NCBI RefSeq assembly: GCF_000346465.2
Contig: NC_034014.1
Span: 15,038,630-15,102,629 of the forward strand
DNA from: Prunus persica
Taxonomy: Eukaryota; Streptophyta; Magnoliopsida; Rosales; Rosaceae
Reading direction: 5' to 3'
DNA length: 64,000 bases
Shown piece by piece: positions 1-12,358 of this stretch (within the stretch, counting starts at the first letter, position 1; each line of letters opens with the position of its first letter). A program made the position numbers and the translations under genes. The notes beneath the pieces were generated by a model. The model did not search any database. It saw only the letters and a program-made list of their open reading frames with translations, and was not told where the DNA came from.

Positions 1-82
1 AAAGGGCGTTGAAGCTGTGGGAGCTGAGTCTGGAAATCCAACGAGAAATTTCCAACTCTCAACTCATTAAGTCTGATCTCAG

Positions 83-3000
83 ATGGCTGGGTCAGGAGGG
101 AGTGATCTTAGAGCTCCAATATTCAATGGGGAGAACTATGAGTTTTGGAAGATTCGAATGAGAACAATTTTCAAATCTCATGGAATCTGGAATTTAGTTG
201 AGAAAGGTCTTCAGGTTCCAGATTCAAAAGCAGATGAAGAAGGGTCATCAGATTCAGAGATGGTGTCCTTGTTGATGAAGGATGCTAAGGCTCTTGGTAT
301 TATCCAAGGTGCTGTTTCAGATGATGTCTTCCCCAGAATCTCAAATGAAGAAACCTCAAAAGGTGCTTGGGATATCTTGCATCAGGAGTTTCATGGTGAT
401 AAGCAAGTCAGATCCATCATGTTGCAGGGTCTGCATCGAGATTTCGAGTACACCAGGATGAGGGATGATGAGATCTTGTCTGGATACATCACTCGGCTAC
501 TTGAGCTTGTAAATCAGATGAAGGGATATGGGGAAGATCTGACCAAAGGGAGGATAGTTCAAAAACTGCTAATAAGCTTAACCAAGGAGTTTGATCCAGT
601 CTGCTATGTGATTGAGCAAACTAGGGACATTGAAACCATTGAAGTGCAGGAAGTAATTGCAGCATTAAGAGGATTTGCTCAGCGTCTTGACAGACATGCT
701 GAAAGCACCACTGAGAAAGCTTTCAGCAGCATGAGCATAAACTCAAAAGGATCTCAGTCAAGTTCTAGTTCTGGCACTAATAAATCAAAGAAGAACTGGA
801 AGTCCAAGGATAAGAAATGGGATTCTAAACCTCAAAACAGTGCCAATCAAGGGGGAAAACCGAGTCAAGGAGACAAACCTGGAAAATGCAAACATTGTGA
901 GAAGCTACACTATGGTGAGTGTTGGTTTAAAGGAAAACCAAAGTGTCATGGCTGCAATCGATTTGGTCATTTTGTCAAGGACTGTGACCAAGCAAACAAG
1001 GCAGGGAAACTTGCTAACATTGCAAATCAGGTAACTGAACCTGCCATTATGTTCTATGCATGTCATGCTGCAACAATTGGAAAGAATGTGAATATGTGGT
1101 ATGTTGATAGTGCATGTAGCAATCACATGACTTCCCATGAGTCATTACTTGTAAATGTTGATAAAAGTGTGAAGAGTAAAGTCAAAATGGGGACTGGTGA
1201 TCTAGTGCAGTCAATAGGCAAAGGGACTTTGGCTATAGAAATGAAGGGTGTGACTAGATATATCAAAGAAGTCATGATTGTACCAGGTTTAGATGAAAAT
1301 TTGCTAAGTGTAGGTCAAATGATAGAACATGGGCATTGGCTTGTATTTGGTGATAATGCAGTTGATATCTATGGAGATAGGCAGCTGGAAGATTGCATTG
1401 CAAGAGTGCCAATGAAGGGAAACAGATGTTTTCCTTTAAATCTTGACTATGTCAATCCTCCTATGGCAAACAGAGCAACAGTTGGAGAAACATCCTGGCT
1501 GTGGCACAGAAGATTTGGGCACCTAAACTATATTAGTTTGAAGTTGTTACAAGAGAGAGATATGGTTCAGGGACTGCCTAATTTACAAGAACATGAAAAG
1601 GTCTGCTCAGGTTGTGCTGTAAGCAAGAATCACAGAAGTTCTTTTGATAAGGAAGGAGCTTGGAGAGCCACTCAACCACTAGAACTGATTCACTCAGACA
1701 TATGTGGTCCAATGCAGACCGTCACTCTTGGAGGGAACATATATTTCCTCACCTTCATTGATGACCACACCAGAATGTGTTGGGTGTTCTTCTTGCAGCA
1801 TAAGTCTCAAGCATTCAACATATTCAAAAGGTTCAAAAGCATGGTTGAGCTACAAAGTGGTTATCAAATTAAGAAGCTAAGAAGTGATAGAGGTGGAGAA
1901 TACACATCTTTGGATTTCTCAAAGTTCTGTGAAGAGATGGGATTGGAAAGGCAATTGACAGTAGGTTACTCTCCACAACAGAATGGAGTTGCAGAGAGAA
2001 AGAATCGTACTGTGATGGAAATGGCAAGAGCCATGATGCATGAGAAGAAAATCCCTTTGAAGTTTTAGGCAGAAGCTGTCAATACAGCTGTATATCTACA
2101 AAACAGAAGTCCTACAAGTGCACTGGACAATTCCACTCCATTTGAGAAGTTTAGTGGAAGAAAACCAGGTGTCAAGCATTTGAGAATATTTGGTTCTCTA
2201 TGCTATATTCACATCCCCACACAGAAAAGGCACAAGCTGGAAGACACAGGTGAGAAGGGAGTATTTGTAGGATATGGTGTATGTGAAAAGGGGTATAGAG
2301 TACTCAACTTGAGAACTCAAAAGATTGAGCTGTCTAGGAGTGTTATTTTTGATGAAGAAGCAATGTGGAATTGGGAAACAAATGAGACATTGCAAATTCC
2401 TATGTCTTGGGGAGAAGGAGCAAGTTCAACAGTATCAGATTTGGATTCAGAACCAAATCTGTTACAGCAACAGATTGTGCTGACTCCTATGGAAACACAA
2501 ACAAGTAGTGATTTGCATGCTACTCAAGACTCTGCTCCATTTGAAACCTATGATAACACCCCAAAGAAATGGAAGAGTTTGAGTGAAGTGTATGCTCAAT
2601 GCAAGATGAGCATTATTGAACCTGAAAATTTTGAAGAAGCTGTCAAAGATGAAGCTTGGGGGAAGGCTATGACTGAGGAGATACTTATGATAGAGAAAAA
2701 CTCCACTTGGGAATTGGTTGATAGGCCAAGTAGTAAACCAATTGTGGGAGTGAAGTGGATATTCAAAATTAAGCTTAATCTTGATGGCTCCATTCAAAAA
2801 CATAAAGCAAGACTTGTTGCCAAGGGATACACACAAAAACCAGGGATTGATTTCAATGAAACCTTTGCTCCTGTGGCAAGGTTAGACACCATTAGAACTC
2901 TCATAGCTCTTGCTGCTCAGAAAGTCTGGAAACTATGGCAATTGGATGTCAAGTCAGCCTTCTTAAATGGTGTCCTTGAAGAAGAAGTTTATGTTGATCA

Positions 3001-4174
3001 ACCGGATGGTTTTGTGGTTAAAGGTGATGAGGATAAGGTGTATAGGTTAAGAAAAGCTCTCTATGGGTTGAAGCAGGCTCCAAGGGCCTGGTATAGTGAA
3101 ATCGACACCTACTTGAATCAGTGTGGTTTTCACAAAAGTCCAAGTGAAGCCACTCTCTATGTGAGAACAAAGGAAGGTGTGGGAACACTAATAGTGTCAA
3201 TCTATGTAGATGACATAGTGTACACAGGAAGTAGTGATGAAATGATGAAAGAATTCAAAGCTGAAATAATGTGCAAGTATGAGATGTCTGATTTGGGTTT
3301 ACTCCACCATTTTCTTGGTATGGGAGTAACACAAACTGAAGGGAGCATCTTCATTCATCAAAAGAAGTATGCTCTCACTCTCTTGGATAAGTTTGGACTC
3401 AAAGACTGCAAGTCAGTAAGCACTCAATTAGTGGCTACTGATAAATTGAAAAGAGAGGATGGAAGTGATGCTGCAGATGAAAGTTTGTTCAGAAAAATTG
3501 TAGGCAGCCTGCTGTACCTTACTGCAACCAGGCCAGATATCATGTTCTCTGCCTGCCTGCTTGCAAGATTCATGCACAACCCTTCTAAGATGCACTATGG
3601 GGCAGCTAAAAGGGTTCTAAGGTACATACAAGGCACAATTGACTATGGAATTGAGTATGTGACTGGAAAATCTGCACTCTTAGTTGGTTACTGTGACAGT
3701 GACTGGAGTGGATCTGAGGAAGATATGAAAAGCACTTCTGGATATGCGTTTTCATTTGGAAGTGGTGCCTTTTCGTGGGCATCAGTCAAACAACACAGTG
3801 TGGCTCTTTCTACTGCAGAGGCAGAGTATGTGAGTGCAGCAGAAGCTACATCACAAGCCATTTGGCTCAGGTTTGTTCTTGAAGATTTTGGGGAAGAACA
3901 GACCACTGCAACAACTGTGTTTTGTGACAACACTTCAGCCATAGCAATGGCTAAAAATCCAGTATTTCATCAACGGAGCAAGCATATTAAAAGGAAGTTT
4001 CATTTTATTAGAGATGCAATACAAGAAGAAGTGATTGAACTGCTCTACTGCAAGGGAGAAGAGCAGATTGCTGATATCTTCACCAAAGCACTTCCCAAAG
4101 ACAGGTTTGACTATTTGAGGAGAATGCTTGGAGTGAAATCAGCTAGCACTTTAGAAGGGAGTGTTAAAATGTAA
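83..4174 (+). pseudogene. copia gag-pol polyprotein, one in-frame stop
   Basis: The frame opens at ATG 83 and runs to 4174 with a single TAG at 2066-2068, inside the integrase after the QQNGVAERKNR motif. Both halves are in the same frame. Visible domains: copia-type Gag (NGENYEFWKIRM near residue 20); zinc-knuckle-like cysteines with CHGCNRFGHFVKDC near 288; protease motif WYVDSACSNHM near 342; pre-integrase LWHRRFGH near 475; integrase; RT from about 870 with YVDD near 1041; RNase H with DSDWSG near 1206; and a C-terminal ADIFTKALP box. The protease motif reads DSA rather than the usual DSG or DTG. Apart from the stop the frame is intact, so decay is slight. It would make the element's capsid, protease, integrase and RT. 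Confidence 0.93.
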
Positions 4175-4542
4175 ACTGTCTAGCTAATTTCAGATTAGTT
4201 AGTAAGTTCTAAGTCAGTTTATATTTAATCTGTTCTAATCTTTGTATTAGCTGAGTGCCTTGTGCTTATATGCCAGGTGCAATGCTTGAGTCTGTTTTGA
4301 ATTCCCAGCTGTTAGGACAACTGTGTATTGCCATGTGTCATATTCACATTGGCTTACTATTACAAACCGTTAGATTTGAATCTACTGATGTAAGAGAACA
4401 TGATATAGTCATGAAGGAATATAAGCTCTGCTGGAATGTTCATGCAGAGTAAGCATTCTGTTAGAACAATCTAAGGCTCTCTGCTCTCTCTCTCTCTCTC
4501 TCAGTACATTTCTTGCTCCCTTTGCAATCCAAATATTCAACA
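4162..4542 (+). repeat. 3' LTR of the first copia element
   Basis: A 381-bp segment starts TGTTAAAATG right after a purine tract and ends AATATTCAACA, giving TGTT...AACA termini. It holds a CT microsatellite at about 4480-4501. Boundaries rest on termini and context; no second LTR is in the window for comparison. The gag-pol stop codon lies inside its first bases. Confidence 0.75.
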
Positions 4543-6487
4543 CTTTCCCCCCTACCCGTCTGTGCTTTGCATTGAGAAGTTATCTCATATTATTTTTGAT
4601 GAAGTGGGCAAGAAGAGATGGAAATGTGTTAAATCTTCTCACTCTGGGCCTTGTGTTTCTCATTTATTTTTTGCTGATGATTTGGTGTTATTTGCTGAGG
4701 CTAGTACTAAACAAGCTCAAATTATGAGGGACTGTTTAGAGAAGTTTTGCAGTGTCTCTGGGCAGGCTGTGAATTTTGACAAATCAGCTATTTTTTGTTC
4801 TCCTAATACTGGGAATGTATTAGCTCAGGATCTTAGTCGTATATGTGGTTCCCCTTTGACGGCAAATCTTGGCAATTATTTGGGAATGCCAATTCTGCAT
4901 AATAAAGTTTGTAAAGATACCTATGGTGGATTGGTTAACAAAGTGCAGAATTGTCTTACTTTGTGGAAAAGCAAGCATTTGTCTTTAGCTGGTAGAGCTA
5001 CCTTGATACAGTCAGTTACCTCTTCTATTCCTGTGTATACAATGCAAACTGCCAAGTTGCCGGTGAGTGTGTGTAATGCTTTGGATCGAATCAATTGTAA
5101 TTTTTTCTGGGGAGGCACAGAGAATAATCATAAGATTCACTTGTGTAAATGAGATTTAGCGTGCAAACTTAAATGTAGAGGAGGCCTGGGTTTCAAAAAA
5201 ACTCAGCATATGAACCAAGCTCTTTTGGCTAAGATTGGATGAAGGATGCATGCCAAAGATAAGGGGTTATGGGTTAAAATTTTTGAAGATAAATATTTAA
5301 AAAGGCAGAGTATTGTGGATGTTGATTGAAAATTAGGCAAGATTGTTCCTCAACCTGGAGAGGGGTTTTATATGGCTCTGAACTCCTAGCCAAGGGTTTA
5401 ATTTGGAGAATTGGTAAAGGGAATGTTGTGAAATTCTAGAAAGATAATTGGATTTTGGTCTCTCCTCTATCTCATTATGAGGGAGTTGTCAATATGGCTG
5501 ATCCTGACTGTACTATATCTTAGTTTTTCAAAGATGGCTGGTGGGATATAGAGAGGCTCAGAGAAGTTTTGTTTGAGGAAATGGTCCAGCAAATTATTAA
5601 TTTCCCTGTTGGTTTTGGTGGTGGTAGGGCTGATGCTAAGATATGGAAGTGTAATCCTAATGGAGTGTTTACTGTCAAGACTGCTTATGAGTTGTTGGTG
5701 CAATGTGAGCAGTGGTTGGATCCTTTTTGGAAGATTCTTTGGAAACTTAAAATTCCTCCAAAACTACGGTTTTTTTTTATGGCTGGTCTATCATGAGAAA
5801 ATCATGTCTATGCTCAGCGTGTTAAAAGGAGACTTTCTTATGATTTTTCTTGTAATTATTGTGGATGGTACAATGAAGATGCTTTACATATTCTGAGGGA
5901 TTGTTCGAAAGCTAAGAACTCATTTCTCCTTCCTAATTAGTTTAGTAAGTTTTTTGAGGCTGATTTTAAGCCTTGGCTTATGAGCAATCTATGTTCTTCA
6001 GTGAAATGGTATGGTTGCTTCCCTTGGATTGATGTGTTTGTATTTACTTGCTGGTACTTATGGAAATGGAGAAATCAACATATTTTTAGTGAGGATGATA
6101 GCCTACCTTTGCAGCCCATTCAAATTATTGTTGCTGCAGTTTTTGAGTGGTTTAAAGCTTTCAGTGGGACTAAAAACTAGGAAATTAAGGAGCAACAGGT
6201 TCTATCCTGGGAACCTCCTATCTCTTACTGGTTGAAATTGAATGCGGATGGCTCTAGAAGGGGTATGTCAGGTGCTATTGGGGCTGGGGGTTTGATTCAA
6301 GACTTCGTTGGGATTTGGCATGGTGGTTTTGTAGTTAATCTGGGGCAATGCCAGATTTTAGAAGCTGAGCTTTGGGGATATTGTTCTTTGGCCTTAAACT
6401 AGCAACTGGGAAAGGTGCAAAGAAGCTTTTGGTTGAAATGGATTCAACCACTACTATCAGGCTTATTCAGTGCAAGGAAAGTCTTGA
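4543..6487 (+). pseudogene. LINE (non-LTR) reverse transcriptase and RNase H remnant
   Basis: The stretch 4562-5152 reads as the C-terminal half of a plant L1-type RT: FADDLVLFAE (catalytic ADD) near 4664, then the NYLGMPI and LSLAGRATLIQSV motifs usual in plant LINE-derived proteins. Downstream, several frames with stops carry a zinc-binding-RVT-like stretch (AYELLVQCEQW) and, near 6235, an RNase H start (LNADGSRRG). Homology begins abruptly at the copia LTR edge and stops at the pyrimidine tract, so both ends are truncated. Many stops and frameshifts make it non-functional. No 3' A-tail is visible. Confidence 0.85.
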
Positions 6488-6740
6488 GGTTCTCCCCCTC
6501 TTTTCATTTTCTTTCCTTTTCTTTCCTTTCTTCCTTTCCCTGTTCTTTTCTTCTTTCTTCTTCTTCTCTGATACTTCTTTCTTTCTCCCCTTTTCCCTTT
6601 CCCTTTTCTTTTCTTTTCTTCTTTTTTCTTCTTCTCTATGACTTCTCTCTCTCCCTCCGTTCCCTTTTCTTCTTTCTTCTTCTTCTCTGCGACTTCACTC
6701 TCTCTTTCTCTCTGCCTTTTTTTTTTCTTCTTCTCTGCAA

Positions 6741-6790
<50 letters not shown>
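6488..6790. repeat. Polypyrimidine tract ending in a (CT)n microsatellite
   Basis: Almost pure C/T sequence for 300 bp (TTTCTT, TTCTTC and CTCTCT motifs), with perfect CT repeats at about 6747-6787. Long open frames on both strands here (Ser/Phe/Leu-rich, or Arg/Glu/Lys-rich) are composition artefacts. Confidence 0.9.
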
Positions 6791-7704
6791 CTGATGAAGA
6801 GGATGAAAGGGGTTCTTGCTATGGAGCCTTCTTCATATGCTGGTAACGAAGATCCTAGGACTAGATTCAAGCATTAGAGTCTCATGCAAGGAGAAATCTA
6901 GTGTTGTATTCAAATTATTTTTTTTGGTGGATTTCATTAGATCTGGTGTGTTGTAATTTTTTTTTTCTGGGTTTTGTTTATGATATTTGGTTTACCTAGC
7001 ATTGGATTGTTTAGGGTTATTTTGCTGCCGAGCGATCTGAGAATGAAAGGAAAAAATCAAATATTTTGGATCAATTTCTTTTGGGTTTCAAAGAAGTAAG
7101 AATTGCTTAACTAAATTTAAGTTTTATTATTTTATTTATTATTATTATTATTTTTCTTATTGTCTACTGATCTCCCTCAGTTTCTTTTATTACTGTGTAT
7201 GTGACTTGCTAGAGAACCGGCTCAAACTGAAAAATTGAAAAATTAGACCGAAAATAGCTAGTTCGGCTTGATCCGATTTCTCTCATGTTTTTTCCAGAAA
7301 CCAAACCGAATCGGATGAATAGTATCGTTTCGATTTTGGTGTGAGCTGCAAACCGAATTGGATCGAATGAATAGTATCGGTTCCGATTTCGGTGTGAGCT
7401 GCAAACCGGACCGTGCCCACCCCTAGGTTTAGTAGCACAAATAATGCAAAAAATAATAATAAAAACACTAGTCCAGACATTGAAAAAAATAAGAACATCC
7501 GCATTAGATGGCTACATAAATCTATATTTTTTTTTTCATGACCACATAAATCTATAGTGTCGTAGTCTTTTTCAAAATGAATGGTATTATGTTACTAAAC
7601 TATCAATTGAGACTCTAATCTCCCAACAAAACATGTCAAATTATTTGACAAGAGAATTTTCCCTTCAAGAACACAACGTTTAGGATTGTGGAGCTTGGTT
7701 GAGA
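6791..7704. other. Spacer between LINE remnant and CACTA element
   Basis: No gene seen. It holds TTA/T-rich simple sequence near 7120-7160 and two tandem copies of a ~50-bp unit (7303-7349 and 7350-7402), each starting AAACCGAAT and ending GGTGTGAGCTGC, followed by a partial third start at 7403. Sequence rich in AACCG near 7210-7425 resembles non-autonomous plant repeats, but no terminal repeats were identified. Confidence 0.5.
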
Positions 7705-7720
7705 CACTACTACAAAAATC
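7705..7720 (+). repeat. CACTA left terminal inverted repeat
   Basis: CACTACTACAAAAATC, the conserved terminus of plant CACTA transposons. The three bases before it are AGA; no matching right-hand site was found. Confidence 0.85.
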
Positions 7721-7739
7721 GAAATAGACGAAGGGAAAC

Positions 7740-9330
7740 CACCGTCGTCTAGCAGGTTTTCCAACCATCGTGAAATCGACCGCCATCTTTTGTACAAAAA
7801 ACAATGACGGTTAATACCCGACGTCGTTAAGTCATTCACGTCCAGATTTATTAATAACAGATGTTTATTTACTATATAATTAGCCTAAAATAAAATTTTA
7901 GACAACATTAGACGACGGTTTTATGAAACAAGAGACGTCTAAGGAGTATTACATGTCAAGATCAAAAGAAGAACCGTCATACATATAATTATCCACGTCC
8001 CTAAATGAAGGAAAAATACTTGGATAAGATAGAAACCGTCGTGGTTAATTTATACTACGTTAAACAAACAAAGAAACCGACGTCTAAAACATAAACGACG
8101 TCGTTCACAAAAACCAACATAAATGTAATGAGAATTACATGTCATTTATCTCTCAATAACCATCGTAACCTGAAATAACCACGTCCTGCAACTGACATCA
8201 CCAACGCTTATGTATTTATCCATGTCGCTAATTATAACAAAAACCGACGTGTTAAGATTTTTCCATGTCTGTTTCTTGCGAGACTCGTCGTTTAAATTTC
8301 AAAAAGAAGGCCCTTTGACAGAGTTAGACGTCACTTTTTCTAAATAACCGACGTCCAAAAGATTTAAGATGACATAATATCACTCAATATCGACATACAA
8401 AACAATCTCCAACGTCGGTTGTTTTTCAGAGGATGACGTTATAAATAGTATTGAAGGCGTGGATAGGAAAATAACCGACGTGAAACCGACGTTTAAAACA
8501 TAAACGACGTCGTTCACAAAGACGAACACACGTGTAAAGAAAATTACATGTCATTTATCTCTCAATAACCGTCGTAACCTGAAATAACCACGTCTTGCAA
8601 CTGACATCACATACGCTTATGTATTTATCCACATCGCTAATTATAACAAAGACCGACGTGTTAAGCTTTTTTCACGTCTGTTTCTTGCGAGACTCGTCGT
8701 TTAAATTTCACAAAGAAGGCTCTTTTGACAGAGTTAGACGTCACTTTTTCTAAATAACCGACGTCTAAAAGATTTAAAATGACATAATATTACTCAATAT
8801 CGAAGTACAAAACAATCTTCCACGTCGGTTTTGTTTTAGAAGATGACGTTATAATAAGTATTGAAGGTGTCGATAGGAAAATAACTGACGTAGAATATAT
8901 ATTCAACGTCCATTTCATTAAAATAAAGGACGTGGTTAGTTATGTCACTACGTCTAGAGATCCAGCTGCTTGACATTGTAATTGCTTACCACGTCGGTGT
9001 TGATTACATAATGACGTGTTTGTCCTTTTAAAAGTCGCTTGTTTAACCTGCCATGACGTATGTATGCTCGGAGACGTCAGTTGTTTTAGACTAGCCGACA
9101 TGCAGAACCTCTATCACGACAGTTAATGGAACTGAACGGCCTTTATTTTGCTCTTTAAACTACGGTTTATTTTAAGCAAACCATCTTGATTTATTTTTCA
9201 GATGTCTATTTTTTTGTTTTACGGTCTTTTGCCTTTTAAAACCCGACGTTGTTTTTATTTTAGACGTCTGTGTTTCCAATTTTTTTACCGGACCGTCGTA
9301 CTTTACAACTTTAACCCAACCTTTTTAATG
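7740..9330. repeat. CACTA left subterminal repeat region
   Basis: Tens of copies of short GACG-centred motifs (ACCGACGT, GACGTC, CCGTCGT) in both orientations, spaced roughly 20-60 bp. In characterised CACTA elements such arrays bind the element's own DNA-binding protein. Inside it, 8074-8482 is repeated in tandem at 8483-8891. Confidence 0.8.
8074..8891. repeat. 409-bp tandem duplication in the CACTA subterminal region
   Basis: Two adjacent copies, 8074-8482 and 8483-8891, each beginning AAACCGACGT and containing ATAAACGACGTCGTTCACAA. They differ at scattered bases, so the duplication is not recent. Confidence 0.85.
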
Positions 9331-9450
9331 TTTGATTTGTCGTGCCCAAAGCCTGCATAATGAAAATGGGATCAGAATTAAAATGATGTACATAATTATT
9401 AATTAATATCATACAATTAACTGGATAACTAATGTCATACATTACAACAA

Positions 9451-12310
9451 TCAATCAATCCATATATCTTCACACCCAGCTCTAATATTTTCATTCCCAA
9501 ACTCACCCACTAGGTCATCAAATGTGTCAATATTTGGTATCCCTCTAGTAAACGGCTCACACTCAATTCTAGTATCACCTAGCACATCATCACGAATAAC
9601 ATCATTATATTCTCTATTAGGCATTGATAACACTACCGACCAACCACGATGCATTGGGTCGTCAACATAAAATACTTGTTTGATTTGAGAAGCCATAACA
9701 AATTGGTCATTCCTATGTCCAATTTTACTTAGAACTACAAGGGTAAATCCAAGTTCGTTGAGTACAAGGCCCGAAGTGTTATCTACCCAATCACACCTCA
9801 AGACTGGGATTCTAAACTTATGGTAGTCAAAGTCCCAAATTTCTTGAATAACACCATAAAAACCCATATTGGAGACAATAGGGTTTTTATCCTTGGCACT
9901 AGCAAGTTGCATAGTATGTGCAAGTAAATAAACTCCACTATTTTGGACAGTTCGAACATCATCTTGTACCTTGGTGTTAAATTTAACACAATTAATAAGA
10001 TAGCTCCTAGATGATGGCACTACCATGCTTGGACCAGCTGCTAGCCACCTCAAATTTTCTGATACGCCATTATGCTCTTCCCCATTAAGTTCACTTTGAA
10101 CCTGCAAATTAATCATATATATCTTAATTCAATCTAACATATAGAATGGAAGAAAATTTAAAGTTGAATATGCATGTCATCATTCAATAACTTATATATA
10201 CCTTAAAGTGGAGCCATTGAATGAAAGTGCTATTGTGCTTATCTTGCAGCCACTTTGTTCTCTTTCTAAATTTTGGATAAGCGGTCTTGATGTGGATCAT
10301 ATGTTCCCTACATTGACACGAAAAAATCAAGCATTATGGTTCCTTGTATATAAGATGAACATAAGGAATAATAATATTTAAAATGGCTCCATATGAACAA
10401 TAAAAGTCATATGTACTCTATATAAGGTAGGACTTCCTCCGTATTCTCCAAGACATATAGATGTGCCTGGTTTAACAAGTCCCGATCAACTAAGCTTACT
10501 GTGCAACCTAATAATGGCTTCGAAACTCCTATCTTCTGGCTTGAAGGCACTCCAACTGTACTAACATCAGATAAATGCTCGGTGCAAAACTCTACAGCTT
10601 CTTCAGCTATATACCGCTCAGCAATGCAACCTTCCGGACGAGCACGGTTCTAAACATACCCTTTTAGCACTTTTATATACCTTTCAAACGGATACATCCA
10701 TCTAAAATATACTGGGCCAAGTAGACGAACTTCTCTGACAAGATGTACTACTAGATGAACCATGATATCAAAGAATGAATGGGGAAAGTACTTCTCAAGC
10801 AAACACAAAGTAACAACTACATCTTCTTCCAACTTATCTAGCTTGGAAACATCTACCGTCTTTCCACATATAGCATTGAAGAAGAAGCACAATCGAGTTA
10901 TTGCATACCTTGTAGGCTTCTCCAAAACAGAACGAATTGCCACAGGGAGCAATTGTTGCATCAAGGTATGACAATCATGAGATTTAAGTCCAAGAAGTCT
11001 TGAATCTTTTAAAGATACAAGATTTTTTATATTTGAACAATAACCTTCAGGGACCTTCATACCATAGAAAGAATTGCAAACCGCTCTCTTCTCTTCTCTT
11101 GACAAATTCCAAAGCCCTGGAGGCAAGCGAGTATGTCTTTCTCCATACTTGGGTTGCAAATCAGTTTTGACCACCATGTTCAATAAATCTAACCGAGCAA
11201 CAATTCTATCTTTATTTTTTCCAGGGATCTTCAGCAATGTACCAATAATACTATCGCAAACATTCTTCTCAATATGCATAACATCTAGGACATGCCTCAC
11301 ATGAAAGTATTTCCAATACTCGAGATCAAAGAATTTTGATTTCTTCTTCCAACAAACTCTGTCCCCATCATTCTCACCAACACTTTCCCCATTTTTTGAG
11401 CCCCATATGTAATTAATATATTCAACAATACGCAACACTTCTTCTCCTTTTAATGGCTCGGGAGGCGTGCCATATTCAGGTTTCTCATTAAAAGCTGCAC
11501 GCTGCCTCCGATATGGATGATTGATTGGTAACCATTTTCTACGCCCAATGTAACAAATTTTGTGGCCATTTTTCAGCCTGTGACTAGGTGTATCGTCGCC
11601 GTATATTGGACAAGCTTTATATCATTTAACGACACAACCAGATAAGTTCCCATAGGTAGGAAAATCATTAACAGTCCACAGTAATACACCTCTGAGTGTA
11701 AAGTATTCTCCTATATGTGCATCATACACTCCTCTAATCCCATCCCACAAAGATTTTAAATCATCAATCAAAGGCTCTAAGCAGACATCTATATCATTTT
11801 CAGGCTGTTTAGGACCGAAAATCAATAAGGTCAACATCATGAACTTCCGTTTCATGCATAGCCATGGTGGGAGATTATATGTAACTAAGATAATTGGCCA
11901 ACAACTGTATCTGCTACTTAAAGAACTGTGGGGATTGAATCCATCAGATGAGAGAGCCAATCTCAAGTTCCTCGGCTTTTTACCAAATCATTATCATCCA
12001 TCCCTACTTCTTCATAAACAAAACTGAACCTGCTTTGCTCATCTTCTTCCACATTTCTACTAGCATTTGTAGTCCATTCCCAAGGTTCTCCGTGCCAAAT
12101 CCAAATCTTATAGCTTTGGTCAATTCCATTAAAGTATAAGTGGTCCCTTATAATTCCAACTCCAAACAATCCAATATTCCCACATTTAACACATGGAAAA
12201 CGAATATGAGTTGTATTTATAAGATTTTCTACAGCAAAATTAAAAAATCCTTCCACACCTAACTCATATGCCTTCGATCTTCTATCCGCATGCATCCATG
12301 ACTTATCCAT
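9451..12310 (-). pseudogene. CACTA tnp2 transposase, broken and internally deleted
   Basis: Read on the minus strand. The exon from ATG 12310 carries the transposase-associated domain (start MDKSWMHADRRSKAYELG, Cys pair FPCVKCGN). At about 11966 the sequence jumps to the tnp2 core LRLALSSDGFNPHSSLSSRY, so a large central part of the usual tnp2 protein is missing. The core continues through 11622, with a stop, then 11438-10650 (HVLDVMHIEKNVCDSIIGTL; later DUF4218-like LVREVRLLGPVYFRWMYPFE), then a stop after KGYV and continued homology to about 10440. Frame 10116-9451 is DUF4216-like (VLRCDWVDN, FYVDDP, GWSVVL). The product would cut and join CACTA ends. Stops and the deletion indicate it is inactive. 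Confidence 0.88.
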
Positions 12311-12358
12311 TTCACACACTATAAAATCATACATATAATAAAGTGAAAAGACCAGCAA

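Larger units (their letters stand above)
1..4542 (+). mobile_element. Ty1/copia LTR retrotransposon, 3' part (5' LTR outside window)
   Basis: The window opens inside the element, just upstream of gag. A single gag-pol frame in Gag-protease-integrase-RT-RNase H order identifies the copia superfamily. A purine-rich tract at 4154-4161 precedes a sequence starting TGTTAA, and a sequence ending AACA closes at 4542; these are read as the 3' LTR. The 5' LTR and primer-binding site lie left of position 1. LINE reverse-transcriptase homology begins directly after 4542, so the element probably inserted into a LINE; this needs the left flank to confirm. Confidence 0.9.

Noticed and set aside
6372..6877. 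Several long open frames (Ser/Phe/Leu-rich and, minus, Arg/Glu/Lys-rich)
   Set aside because: They lie wholly in a polypyrimidine tract; the frames follow from composition and have no conserved motif.
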